A DNA stretch of 10,805 nt, from assembly GCA_016791325.1 (NCBI GenBank), contig JAEUMU010000062.1, positions 1 through 10,805 of the forward strand. Direction: 5' to 3'. Numbering within the stretch: position 1 is the first letter of the stretch; each line of letters begins with the position of its first letter. The stretch is from Hyphomonadaceae bacterium. GTDB lineage: Bacteria > Pseudomonadota > Alphaproteobacteria > Caulobacterales > Aquidulcibacteraceae. The notes under the pieces were generated by a model. The model saw nothing but the letters and a program-made list of their open reading frames with translations, had not been told where the DNA came from and searched no databases. This document shows positions 1 to 8,763 of this stretch, piece by piece. The translations under genes were made by a program, and so were the position numbers.

Positions 1-777
1 CTGCTCGTAGATTTCCTTCTGCATGAAATGGCGGTGATTGCCTTTCTCCACCGCCGCCGCGCCGCCCGTGAACACATGCACCGGCCGCTCCGCCGGCGCC
101 CCATGCACATCAATGATGCGCACCTTGGCGCGCGTCAGCACCGCCACATCGCCTTCGTCGAGATAAATTACTTTCGCGGTGAACGGCGAAACGGCGATGG
201 CGTCAGAGCCGAGGAACATTTCCCCGTCCCCAAGCCCCACCACGAGTGGGCTGCCCTTGCGCGCACCGATCAGCAGGTCGTCATGGCCGGCGAAGATGCA
301 AGCGATGGCGAATGCGCCCTCCAGGCGGGCCACCGCATTCAACGCCGCCGCTTCTGGCGTCAGGCCCTTATCGAGCCCCGCACTGATCAAGTGCGCGATG
401 ACCTCAGAGTCGGTTTCGGAATCGAATGTGTGCCCCGCGCGCGCCAGCTCCTCGCGCAGCGCGCGGAAGTTCTCGATGATGCCGTTGTGGACGATCGCCA
501 CCTTATCGGTGGCGTGGGGGTGGGCGTTCTGCGTCGTGGGCGCGCCATGCGTGGCCCAGCGCGTGTGGCCGATCCCGGCGGCGCCGGCCAAGGGGGCGTT
601 GGCCAGTTCGAGCTCGAGGTTGCGGATTTTGCCGGCAGCCCGGCGGCGGGAAATCGCGCCCCCATCCAGCACCGCCACCCCGGCGGAGTCATAGCCGCGA
701 TATTCCAGCCGCTTGAGTGACTCCACTAGGCGGGGCGCGGCCGGCGCGCCGCCCAGAATACCGATAATTCCACACAT
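1..777 (-). CDS. glmS: Glutamine-fructose-6-phosphate aminotransferase, N-terminal part (runs off left edge)
   Basis: GlmS converts fructose-6-phosphate and glutamine to glucosamine-6-phosphate in the cytoplasm, the entry step of UDP-GlcNAc synthesis. Reading the minus strand from the ATG at 777-775 gives 259 uninterrupted codons. The protein starts MCGIIGILGG; Cys2 becomes the N-terminal nucleophile of the class II glutamine amidotransferase domain once Met is removed. Family motifs follow in order: RLEYRGYDSAG, GHTRWATHG, HNGIIENF, SETDSEVIAHL and EGAFAIA. The visible part covers the whole glutaminase domain and the linker (ending near HFMQKEIYEQ). The two SIS sugar-isomerase domains lie beyond position 1. 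The start is fixed by the need for Cys2, and a GGAG (plus-strand 788-791) lies 10 nt upstream. It is divergent from glmM, the next enzyme of the pathway. The only uncertainty is that the C-terminus is not visible. Confidence 0.96.
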   Translation of the reverse strand, partial: MCGIIGILGGAPAAPRLVESLKRLEYRGYDSAGVAVLDGGAISRRRAAGKIRNLELELANAPLAGAAGIGHTRWATHGAPTTQNAHPHATDKVAIVHNGIIENFRALREELARAGHTFDSETDSEVIAHLISAGLDKGLTPEAAALNAVARLEGAFAIACIFAGHDDLLIGARKGSPLVVGLGDGEMFLGSDAIAVSPFTAKVIYLDEGDVAVLTRAKVRIIDVHGAPAERPVHVFTGGAAAVEKGNHRHFMQKEIYEQ

Positions 778-858
778 GCCTGTCGAACTCCGTCAGCCCG
801 GCCGCGCGGCGCGCTCCGGGGGCGTAGGCGAAGATGAACCTGCTGTCGCTTTAGCTGT

Positions 859-884
859 CCCAGGGCGTTTCATGCCCGGCTGGG
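859..884 (-). other. Bulged inverted repeat in the probable glmS leader
   Basis: CCCAGGGC (859-866) can pair with GCC (874-876) and CTGGG (880-884), leaving a 7-nt loop and a 3-nt bulge (877-879), for 8 base pairs in total. It lies about 80-105 nt upstream of the glmS start. On the plus strand it is followed by a short T run (890-893), so it could also act as a weak terminator of leftward-opposing transcription. No function is demonstrated, and such stems arise easily in GC-rich DNA. Confidence 0.25.
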
Positions 885-901
885 CTGGGTTTTGCACCTC
901 A

Positions 902-931
902 ATTAGTCTTTCAACATGCGACGACGCCCAA
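902..931 (-). promoter_or_regulatory. Possible weak glmS promoter
   Basis: On the minus strand TTGGGC (931-926) and ACTAAT (907-902) are separated by 18 nt. The -10-like box matches TATAAT at 4 of 6 positions, but the -35-like box matches TTGACA at only 3 of 6. If used, transcription would start near 895 and give a glmS leader of roughly 118 nt containing the 859-884 stem. The match is weak and alphaproteobacterial promoters are variable, so this is only a candidate. Confidence 0.2.
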
Positions 932-976
932 TCCCTTCTCCGCATAAGGGTAGGGCTGAATTACCTTCTTGCCGAC

Positions 977-991
977 GCCTGATTTACAGGC
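977..991. repeat. Short inverted repeat upstream of glmM
   Basis: GCCTG-ATTTA-CAGGC is a perfect 5-bp inverted repeat around an AT-only 5-nt centre, ending 44 nt before the glmM start. The position and symmetry would suit a small operator, but the repeat is short enough to be chance. Confidence 0.2.
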
Positions 992-1024
992 AAAAGCGCT
1001 AACAGCCGGCTCCAGATCGGAGTG

Positions 1025-1030
1025 GGGGAG
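1025..1030 (+). promoter_or_regulatory. glmM ribosome-binding site (favours the GTG start)
   Basis: GGGGAG lies 5 nt before the GTG at 1036 and 11 nt before the in-frame ATG at 1042. The spacing slightly favours GTG, although either start leaves the conserved FFGTDGIRG block intact and they differ by only two residues. Confidence 0.6.
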
Positions 1031-1035
1031 AGAGC

Positions 1036-2403
1036 GTGACTATGACCAGGGCCTTTTTCGGCACGGACGGCATCCGCGGCACCGCCAACCGTTATCCTAT
1101 GACCCCGGAAGTCGCCATGCGCGTGGGGCTGGCGGCCGGAAAGCGCTTTATGAGCGCCCATGATCGCCGCCATCTGGTCGTCATCGGCAAGGATACCCGG
1201 CTCTCCGGCTATATGCTGGAGCCGGCTCTGACGGCGGGGTTCACCGCCGCGGGCATGGATGTCGTGCTGTTCGGCCCGCTGCCCACCCCCGCCGTCGCCA
1301 TGCTCACCCGCAGCCTCCGGGCCGATCTGGGCGTCATGCTTTCGGCCAGTCACAACAAGTTCGCCGACAACGGCATCAAGCTGTTCGGGCCCGACGGCTA
1401 CAAGCTATCCGATCAGGCCGAAATGGAGATCGAGCGCCTGATGGGCAGCCCGCTCGATGAACACTTGACCGCCCCCGAAACCCTCGGTCGCACCAAGCGC
1501 ATCGACGATGCTCAGGCCCGCTATGTCGAGATCGTCAAGGCCACGTTCCCGAAGCGCTTGACGCTGCAGGGCATGCGTATCGTCATCGATGCCGCCAACG
1601 GCGCCGGTTACAAGGTCGCCCCCGTCGCGCTCTACGAACTTGGCGCCGAGGTCATCAAGCTGGGCGTGGAGCCCAACGGCTTCAACATCAATGAGAAGGT
1701 CGGCTCCACCGATACCGCCGCGCTCAAGGAAGCCGTGCTCACCTATCGCGCCGATATCGGCATCGCCCTTGATGGCGATGCCGATCGCGTCATCATCATT
1801 GATGAGAAAGGCGCCGCCGTTGACGGCGATCAGCTGATGGCGCTGATCGCCAAGAGCTGGAAAGAGCAGGGCACGCTCACCAAGCCGGGCATCGTCGCCA
1901 CGGTGATGAGCAATCTGGGATTGGAGCGCTTCCTGCAGGGCATGAAATTGGGCCTGGAGCGCACCAAGGTCGGCGATCGCTACGTGGTCGAAGCGATGCG
2001 CGCCAAGGGCTACAATGTCGGCGGCGAACAATCGGGCCACATCATCCTCTCCGATTTTTCCACGACCGGAGATGGCTTGTTGGCGGCGTTGCAGGTGCTG
2101 GCTGTGATCGTGCAATCCGGCAAGCCGGCGAGCGAGGTCTGCAACCAGTTCGCACCCGCCCCGCAAGTGCTGGAAAACGTGCGTTATGAAAAAACCGCGC
2201 CAGATCCGATGGAAGCGCAAAGCGTGAAGCAAGCCATCGCCGATGCTGAGGCCCGCCTGAAGGGCAAAGGGCGGCTCCTGGTGCGCAAATCCGGCACCGA
2301 GCCGTTGGTGCGCATCATGGCCGAAGGCGATGATGAGGCGCTCGTTCGCGAGGTCGTCACCGGGCTCAAGAGCATCGTCACCGAGGCCGCGCGCGCCGCT
2401 TAG
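1036..2403 (+). CDS. glmM: Phosphoglucosamine mutase
   Basis: GlmM interconverts glucosamine-6-phosphate and glucosamine-1-phosphate, the step after GlmS on the way to UDP-GlcNAc. The 455-residue protein has the usual family length and all four alpha-D-phosphohexomutase signatures. These are FFGTDGIRG at residues 7-15, the active-site loop SASHN with phosphoserine Ser105, the magnesium loop DGDADR at 246-251 and the sugar loop GGEQSGH near 330. The C-terminal phosphate-binding loop [10 protein letters not shown] is near 417. The residue after SASHN is Lys where E. coli GlmM has Pro; the surrounding loop ([13 protein letters not shown]) is otherwise normal. The start is GTG (1036) or ATG (1042); the Shine-Dalgarno spacing favours GTG. 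The gene is divergent from glmS. The histidine kinase follows 64 nt downstream on the same strand with no clear terminator between, so read-through is possible. Confidence 0.97.
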   Translation: MTMTRAFFGTDGIRGTANRYPMTPEVAMRVGLAAGKRFMSAHDRRHLVVIGKDTRLSGYMLEPALTAGFTAAGMDVVLFGPLPTPAVAMLTRSLRADLGVMLSASHNKFADNGIKLFGPDGYKLSDQAEMEIERLMGSPLDEHLTAPETLGRTKRIDDAQARYVEIVKATFPKRLTLQGMRIVIDAANGAGYKVAPVALYELGAEVIKLGVEPNGFNINEKVGSTDTAALKEAVLTYRADIGIALDGDADRVIIIDEKGAAVDGDQLMALIAKSWKEQGTLTKPGIVATVMSNLGLERFLQGMKLGLERTKVGDRYVVEAMRAKGYNVGGEQSGHIILSDFSTTGDGLLAALQVLAVIVQSGKPASEVCNQFAPAPQVLENVRYEKTAPDPMEAQSVKQAIADAEARLKGKGRLLVRKSGTEPLVRIMAEGDDEALVREVVTGLKSIVTEAARAA

Positions 2404-2467
2404 GGCCAACTGCTGTTGCTGCGCCCTGCGCCTTGGCAAAAGCGGCGAACAAAACCAAACGATCCCC

Positions 2468-3807
<1,340 letters not shown>

Positions 3808-3811
<4 letters not shown>

Positions 3812-4782
3812 CGGTTGCCCATCATTTGGCTGACCTGGATCAGCGCCGGCCCGATAATCACCGCGAACAGCACCGGCAGGAAGAACACGATCATCGGCAC
3901 GGTCAGCTTCGGCGGCAGGGAGGCGGCCTTCTTTTCCGCTTCCGAAAGACGAAGCTCGCGGTTTTCCTTCGCCATCACGCGCAGCGCTTGGCCCACGGGC
4001 GTGCCGTATTTTTCCGCCTGCGTCAGCGCCATCGCCACGGCCTTCACGCCCGGATGGTTGGTGCGGCGGGCTAGGTTTTCATAGGCCATACGCCGCTCCG
4101 GCAGGTAGGAAAGCTCAGCCGTCGTCAGCGCGAACTCTTCCGCCAGCTCCACCGAGGCCGGTGCGATCTCCTGGCCCACGCGTTGCAGCGCCATTTCGAT
4201 CGACATGCCGCTTTCCACGCAGATCAGCATCATATCGAGGCTGTCTGGGAACGCCTCCATGATCTTGCTGCGCCGTTTTTCGGCGAGGTTCTTCAGATAG
4301 ATGTTTGGTGCGTAAAAGCCCGCGGCCGCCGCGCCTACGACGACCATCAGCTTCATCGGCAGCTGCAGGTGCGGCGCCATCATGGTGACGTAGAACAGGC
4401 CTGCAATACCAAAGCCAATCGGCAGCGCGGCGCGGTAGAAATAGAACATCGTCTGCGCCGCGTGGCCGCGGAGGCCGGCGCGGATCAGCTTCTCCGAAAG
4501 CGTGTCGTCGGCCAGCGCCTTTTGCAGATTGAAGCGGTCGACCAGCCCTTTGGCGAACTGGTTGGCGTCCTTATGCTGCAGGCCGCCGGCGCCGCGGGCG
4601 AGATCGGCGCGGCTGCGCTTACGCAGCTCCTCGCGCCGCTTCGCCACTTCCTTCAACCGCGCGCCGAGGCGATCTTCCGCCAACAGGGGCCCGGCCAACG
4701 TCATCACCGTCGCGAAGCACGCGCCAGCAGCGAGAAACCCCGCGATCGTCATCGGGTCGGTCAGGAATTTGACGATGTCCAT
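3808..4782 (-). CDS. tadC: Tad pilus inner-membrane platform protein TadC (CpaH)
   Basis: TadC and TadB form the inner-membrane platform on which the CpaF ATPase acts to build the Flp/Tad pilus. This 324-residue protein belongs to the GspF/T2SSF family. It has a hydrophobic segment at about 11-31, a charged cytoplasmic stretch (37-100), two membrane segments (about 113-136 and 142-161), the T2SSF domain (about 179-290) and a last membrane segment (about 294-316). Family landmarks are FPDSLDMMLICVESGMS (178-194), YGTPVGQALRVMA (259-271) and SLPPKLTVPMIVFFLP (288-303). The ATG at 4782 lies 12 nt after the tadB stop and has only a GC-rich upstream stretch as a possible ribosome-binding site, suggesting coupling to tadB. 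It is the last gene of the visible operon; its TAA overlaps the TAG of the convergent kinase, and no terminator hairpin lies between them. Confidence 0.93.
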
Positions 4783-4794
4783 GGCCGCCCCGTC

Positions 4795-5775
4795 TCAGAA
4801 CTTGAAGTTGACCATTCGATGCATGATGAAGATGCCCAGCGACATCATCACCGCGCACACCAGCAGAATGAGATTGCCCATCGGCTCGGTGAACAGGATC
4901 ATGATGTAGTTGGGGCGCGTCAGATAAACCAACGTCATGACGATGATCGGCAGCGAGCCGATGATCATGGCCGAAGCATTCGCCTCCGCTGAAAGCGCCT
5001 TCACCTTTTCCTTCATCAGCTTGCGCGACCGCAGCACCGCTGAAAGGTTGCCCAACGACTCTGAAAGGTTGCCGCCGGTTTTCTGCTGGATCACCAGCAC
5101 GATCGAGAAGAAGTTCACTTCCGGCAGCGGCATGCGCTCGAACATGCGCTGTAGGCTTTGATCCAGCGGCACGCCCATGGACTGGGAATCGCACAGCGCC
5201 TGGAATTCGGCGCGCAGCGGCTCAGGGCTTTCCGCGGCGATGATGCGCAAACATTGATTGAGAGGCAGGCCGGATTTCACGCCGCGCACGATCACGTCGA
5301 TCGCATCCGCCAGCTGATTGGCGAACTTCTTTTGCCGCCCGCTCACCATCATCGAGAGCGCCCAGCGCGGAATTCCCAACAGGCCCACGAACACGCCGAC
5401 CGCGGCCCCGATCGGCCCTTGCACCAGCAGGCCCACAAAGCCCAGCACCAGCGCCAGCCCGGCGGCCATCAGCCAGTATTGGATCGGCGTGATCGCCAGC
5501 CCGGCCTGGGCGATCTGGCCCTTCACCGAACTGCGACGCCGGCGCGACTGCTTTTCTGTGAGCGAAAGCTCTTTCAGCGCTTCTTGCGTGGATTGGCGGC
5601 GCTTCAAAGCCGCTTGCTCCACCGCTTGCTTGCGCCGGTCGGTGTTTCTGGCGCCGCTGGAAACGCTGGACACGCGCTTCTTGGAGGCCGCCGGCTGGTT
5701 GTTGCCGGTCAGCACCACGCCCACGCCGCCGATGGCGACGAAGGCGAGAAGGGCCGCGAGCAGCGCAGGATCCAT
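4795..5775 (-). CDS. tadB: Tad pilus inner-membrane platform protein TadB (CpaG)
   Basis: Partner of TadC in the pilus assembly platform. The 326-residue protein starts with a membrane segment (3-22), followed by a basic, Ser/Arg-rich cytoplasmic linker (about 31-85). It then has a hydrophobic hairpin (about 99-137), a T2SSF domain (about 155-280) and C-terminal membrane segments (268-288 and 300-320). Typical TadB features are the stretch FANQLADAIDVIVRGVKSG (151-169), with the gene's conserved GLPL next, and QQKTGGNLSESLGNLS (230-245). The start codon shares its A with the cpaF stop (TAATG at 5777-5773), a 1-nt overlap that indicates translational coupling to the motor ATPase. Assignment as TadB rather than TadC rests on the order after cpaF and on the QKTGGNLSE block. 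Confidence 0.94.
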   Translation of the reverse strand: MDPALLAALLAFVAIGGVGVVLTGNNQPAASKKRVSSVSSGARNTDRRKQAVEQAALKRRQSTQEALKELSLTEKQSRRRRSSVKGQIAQAGLAITPIQYWLMAAGLALVLGFVGLLVQGPIGAAVGVFVGLLGIPRWALSMMVSGRQKKFANQLADAIDVIVRGVKSGLPLNQCLRIIAAESPEPLRAEFQALCDSQSMGVPLDQSLQRMFERMPLPEVNFFSIVLVIQQKTGGNLSESLGNLSAVLRSRKLMKEKVKALSAEANASAMIIGSLPIIVMTLVYLTRPNYIMILFTEPMGNLILLVCAVMMSLGIFIMHRMVNFKF

Positions 5776-7289
5776 TACGCGGACTCCGCTTCGTCGAGCG
5801 CAATGGCCAATTCCTTCTCAAGCCCGAAATAGCGCGCGCGCTCCCAGAAGCGCGGCCGGCCAACGCCCGTGCCGCGATGGCGCCCGTTGATGCGCCCGTT
5901 CTGGTCTTCGCCTTGAATCTCGTAGGTGAGCAGATCTTGCGTGATGATCGTATCGCCTTCCAGGCCCAGCACTTCGGTGATCTGCGTGATGCGGCGCGAA
6001 CCATCGCGCAGGCGCGCCGCCTGGATCACCACATCAACGGCCGCCACGATGATCTCTCGGATCGTTTTTGGCGGCAGCGAGAAGCCGCCCATCGTGATCA
6101 TGGATTCTAGACGCGAAAGCGCTTCACGCGGCGTGTTGGCGTGCAGCGTGCCCATCGAACCGTCGTGGCCGGTGTTCATGGCTTGCAGCAGGTCGAACGC
6201 CTCGCTGCCGCGCACTTCGCCGACGATAATCCGCTCGGGGCGCATCCGCAGGCAGTTCTTGACCAGATCGCGCATCGTCACCTGGCCGGAGCCTTCCAGG
6301 TTCGGCGGCCGCGTTTCAAGGCGCACCACGTGCGGCTGCTGCAGCTGCAATTCCGCGGCGTCTTCGCAGGTGATGACGCGCTCGGTCGGATCGATGAAGG
6401 CGGTCAGCGTGTTGAGCAGGGTGGTCTTCCCCGAACCCGTGCCGCCCGAGATGAGGACGTTGCAGCGGCACGCGCCGATGATCTGCAGGATCTTCGCGCC
6501 TGCGGGCGAGATCGAGCCGAACTCCACCAGATTGGCGAGCTTTAGCTTGTCTTTCTTGAACTTCCGGATCGTCAGCGTGGGGCCGTCGATCGCCAGTGGC
6601 GGCACGATGACGTTCACACGCGACCCATCAGGCAAGCGCGCGTCGCAGATGGGCGAGCTTTCATCCACGCGCCGGCCCACTTGCGAGACGATGCGCTGGC
6701 AGATGTTCATCAGCTGCCCGTTGTCGCGGAAGCGAATGCCAGTCTTGGAAATCTTGCCGTTGACTTCGATGAAAACGGCGTTCGCGCCATTGACCATCAC
6801 GTCGGCAATGTCGTCACGCGCCAGCAGCGGCTCCAGCGGCCCGTAGCCCAGCACGTCGTTGCAGATGTCGTCGAGCAGGCTTTCCTGCTCGGCGATCGAC
6901 ATCACCACGTTCTTGATCGAGATGATTTCCGCGACAATGTCGCGAATTTCATCGCGCGCGCTTTCCGGATCGAGCTGCGCCAGCTGCGCCAGATCGATGG
7001 TTTCGATCAGCGCGTTGAAGATCGTCGATTTGACCCGGTAATACGCTTCAGAGCGAAACTCTGGCGTTTGCTCCGCGGGCTCCGAAGCCTGCATGCGCGG
7101 GTTCGGCGCGCTCACCGAAGGGGCGGCGGCGCGCGGGGGCGCTGCAGGCGCGGAGGCAGGCGCGCGCGGCGCTTGCGGCATGGGCGGTTTTGCGCCCACC
7201 GCGGCTTGCACGCGCGCCGCTGGCGGCGCGGCCGCCGGCTGCGCCGGCGCTGCTGTGGGGACGTCGCCTACGCTGCGCTTGCCGAACAT
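5775..7289 (-). CDS. cpaF: Tad pilus assembly ATPase CpaF/TadA
   Basis: CpaF is the hexameric cytoplasmic ATPase of the type II/IV secretion superfamily that powers Tad pilus assembly. The protein has 504 residues. Residues about 11-70 are a low-complexity Ala/Pro-rich tail, probably disordered. An N-terminal domain (about 80-260) contains the GYGPLEPLLARDDIADVMVNG block (148-168). The RecA-like core has Walker A GGTGSGKTT (282-290), the Asp-box region VITCEDAAELQL (305-316), Walker B RIIVGEVRGSEAFD (353-366, catalytic Glu358) and the His box GSMGTLHANTPREAL (377-391). All catalytic elements are present. The C-terminus keeps the GRPRFWERARYFG stretch. The ATG at 7289 is preceded by GAGG at 5-nt spacing. 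That site lies within a 10-bp perfect palindrome, CGAGGCCTCG (7290-7299), that fills the whole gap after the cpaE stop. The gene is coupled to tadB downstream. Confidence 0.97.
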   Translation of the reverse strand: MFGKRSVGDVPTAAPAQPAAAPPAARVQAAVGAKPPMPQAPRAPASAPAAPPRAAAPSVSAPNPRMQASEPAEQTPEFRSEAYYRVKSTIFNALIETIDLAQLAQLDPESARDEIRDIVAEIISIKNVVMSIAEQESLLDDICNDVLGYGPLEPLLARDDIADVMVNGANAVFIEVNGKISKTGIRFRDNGQLMNICQRIVSQVGRRVDESSPICDARLPDGSRVNVIVPPLAIDGPTLTIRKFKKDKLKLANLVEFGSISPAGAKILQIIGACRCNVLISGGTGSGKTTLLNTLTAFIDPTERVITCEDAAELQLQQPHVVRLETRPPNLEGSGQVTMRDLVKNCLRMRPERIIVGEVRGSEAFDLLQAMNTGHDGSMGTLHANTPREALSRLESMITMGGFSLPPKTIREIIVAAVDVVIQAARLRDGSRRITQITEVLGLEGDTIITQDLLTYEIQGEDQNGRINGRHRGTGVGRPRFWERARYFGLEKELAIALDEAESA

Positions 7290-7299
7290 CGAGGCCTCG

Positions 7300-8754
7300 T
7301 CAGAGTTTCAGGAACGGTAGTTTGACGGCGATGCCCGACTTCTTCGTCTCGACCGGTTTGCGTCCAGTTAGCGATGCGGCAAGCGCATCCAGCGCCAGCG
7401 AAGCTTTTGCTTGCGGCGCCACTTCACCCAGCATCTGGCCGTTGTTCGCGGCCATGCCGTAAAGCGGGGGATCGAATGGGAAGGAGGCGATAGGTTCCGC
7501 GCCCAAGGCTTCAGCAAAATCCTTGAACGGAATCTCCGGCCGTTTCGGCACGCCCACCATCGACAGCGCAACTGTCGGCGGGGAATCGTAGGGCCGCATC
7601 GCCTTCAGCAGATCGATGATGTTCTTGGTGTTGCGCAGGCTGGCCAGATCCGGCGAAGCCACGATAATCACATCGTCAGCCGCCAACAACGTGTGCTTGA
7701 TCCAGGAAGACCACACATGCGGCAAATCCAGCACCACGAACGGGCTGGTGCGCCGCACGCGCTCAATCACCGCCTCATAGGCTTGAGGATCAAGCTCGAA
7801 TTCGCGCTCCAGCGTCGCGGGCGCCGTAAGCATCTGCAGGCGCTGCGTGTGCTTCGTGGTGACGCGTTCAAGGAACACGTCGTCGACGCGATCCGGCGCT
7901 GTCAGCGCATCGGCGATGGATTGCGCAGGATCCTGGTTGAAATCGAGCGCAGCCGTGCCGAACGGCAAGTCGAGGTCAAGCAGCGTAGCGCCGGCCTCCT
8001 GGCGCTCCGCGATCGACCAGGCCAGATTGTGCGCGATGGTGGAGGCGCCTACGCCCCCGCGCGCGGCCATAACCGCGATCACACGTCCCGCGAACGGCTT
8101 GTCCGGGTTCACGTAGAGCCCGCAAACCGTGCGGATCAGATCGAGCGGCTGCATCGGCGGCACGATGTATTCGCTCACGCCGCGCGCCATCAGCTCGCGG
8201 AAGAGGGCGATATCGTTCACCGCGCCAATGATGATGACCTTCGTGCCTTGCTCAATCACTTGCGCCAGCCGATCCAGCGCATGCAGCATGGCCGGTCCCT
8301 GCATCAGCGTGTCGAGGATCAGCAGGTTGGGGCTCGCTTGGCCCGCAAAGCGCAGCACGGCGGCGTCGATGCCGCCGCCTTCCACGGTGATTTCCGCGCG
8401 CGCCATGCGCCGGTCGGCGGCGATGCCGGCGACAATGTCGGCGATTTCCTGGCGGTCGCACGCAGCATGAATAGTCACGCGCGGCACGGGCTGCTCAGTC
8501 GTGCGCGTGTCCTCGCGCGTCATCACCGCAGCGGGCATCGGCGCAGGCATTGGCGACGCCAGGCCGAACGGGTCTTCGCCTTGCAGCGCGCTCGCGGGCG
8601 CGCCCTCGTTTGCCGCTACCGGCGCGGGCTCATCATCGAACGGGGGAAGATCGGCCCCCTCGATCTCGCCCATGCCGAAGGTGTCGTCTTCCTCCAGCAC
8701 GAAATCGTCGGCGTCATTGAGGCGCCAGGCCGGTTCTGGATCGGGATGGCTCAT
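7300..8754 (-). CDS. cpaE: Tad pilus localisation protein CpaE/TadZ (MinD/ParA-like)
   Basis: CpaE/TadZ proteins place the Tad machine at the cell pole. This 484-residue protein has three parts. An acidic, Pro/Ala-rich tail (about 1-90) comes first. A receiver-like domain follows (about 92-215), with LLILDTL at 144-150 and IIIGAVND at 174-181. The last part is a MinD/ParA-type domain (about 223-465). The deviant Walker A is RGGVGAST (232-239): the signature Lys and the P-loop Lys of ParA proteins are replaced by Arg and Ala. From memory, such replacements are common in CpaE/TadZ and suggest weak or no ATP hydrolysis. The A'-like motif LLDLDLPFGT (258-267) and the Walker B-like FVVLDLPHVW (339-348) are recognisable. 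The ATG at 8754 lies 9 nt after the cpaD stop, with AGGG about 8 nt upstream. cpaF begins 10 nt downstream. Confidence 0.94.
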   Translation of the reverse strand: MSHPDPEPAWRLNDADDFVLEEDDTFGMGEIEGADLPPFDDEPAPVAANEGAPASALQGEDPFGLASPMPAPMPAAVMTREDTRTTEQPVPRVTIHAACDRQEIADIVAGIAADRRMARAEITVEGGGIDAAVLRFAGQASPNLLILDTLMQGPAMLHALDRLAQVIEQGTKVIIIGAVNDIALFRELMARGVSEYIVPPMQPLDLIRTVCGLYVNPDKPFAGRVIAVMAARGGVGASTIAHNLAWSIAERQEAGATLLDLDLPFGTAALDFNQDPAQSIADALTAPDRVDDVFLERVTTKHTQRLQMLTAPATLEREFELDPQAYEAVIERVRRTSPFVVLDLPHVWSSWIKHTLLAADDVIIVASPDLASLRNTKNIIDLLKAMRPYDSPPTVALSMVGVPKRPEIPFKDFAEALGAEPIASFPFDPPLYGMAANNGQMLGEVAPQAKASLALDALAASLTGRKPVETKKSGIAVKLPFLKL

Positions 8755-8763
8755 GGGACGACC

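Larger units (their letters stand above)
778..1035. promoter_or_regulatory. Divergent glmS/glmM intergenic region
   Basis: This 258-bp spacer separates the head-to-head starts of glmS (minus) and glmM (plus), so it must contain both sets of expression signals. It is visibly more AT-rich in its middle (about 890-990) than the flanking genes. It contains a hairpin-capable sequence at 859-884, a short inverted repeat at 977-991 and a weak promoter-like pair for glmS. I found no sigma-70-like pair on the plus strand good enough to call for glmM. No convincing small gene is present: the short open frames crossing the region have no ribosome-binding site and run into glmS or glmM in other frames. 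Confidence 0.6.

Noticed and set aside
28..720. A 230-codon plus-strand frame at the left edge.
   Set aside because: The minus strand here reads as an unmistakable GlmS N-terminus from MCGIIG onwards, so the plus-strand frame is its shadow.
778..900. A glmS-type self-cleaving ribozyme upstream of glmS.
   Set aside because: That element is known mainly from Gram-positive bacteria and has a larger multi-helix core. Only one short bulged stem is visible here.
713..982. An 89-codon frame in the glmS-glmM spacer as a possible small gene.
   Set aside because: It starts inside glmS on the other strand, has no Shine-Dalgarno and gives a low-complexity product. The region is better explained as regulatory.
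1342..1359. Lys instead of Pro after SASHN in GlmM as a sign of altered activity.
   Set aside because: Ser105 and the rest of the loop are intact, and this position varies among alphaproteobacterial GlmM as far as I recall.
2330..2467. An upstream extension of the histidine kinase to the first in-frame Met at 2330.
   Set aside because: It would overlap the conserved end of glmM by 74 nt and add a Cys-run, Arg/Pro-rich segment unlike a kinase N-terminus.
2404..2467. A glmM terminator.
   Set aside because: Only a 5-bp GCCAA/TTGGC pairing with a 23-nt loop and no T run can be formed, which is too weak to call.
4183..5832. Plus-strand open frames (269 and 224 codons) opposite tadC and tadB.
   Set aside because: Both are His/Arg/Gln-rich antisense shadows without ribosome-binding sites or domains, while the minus strand carries clear T2SSF proteins.
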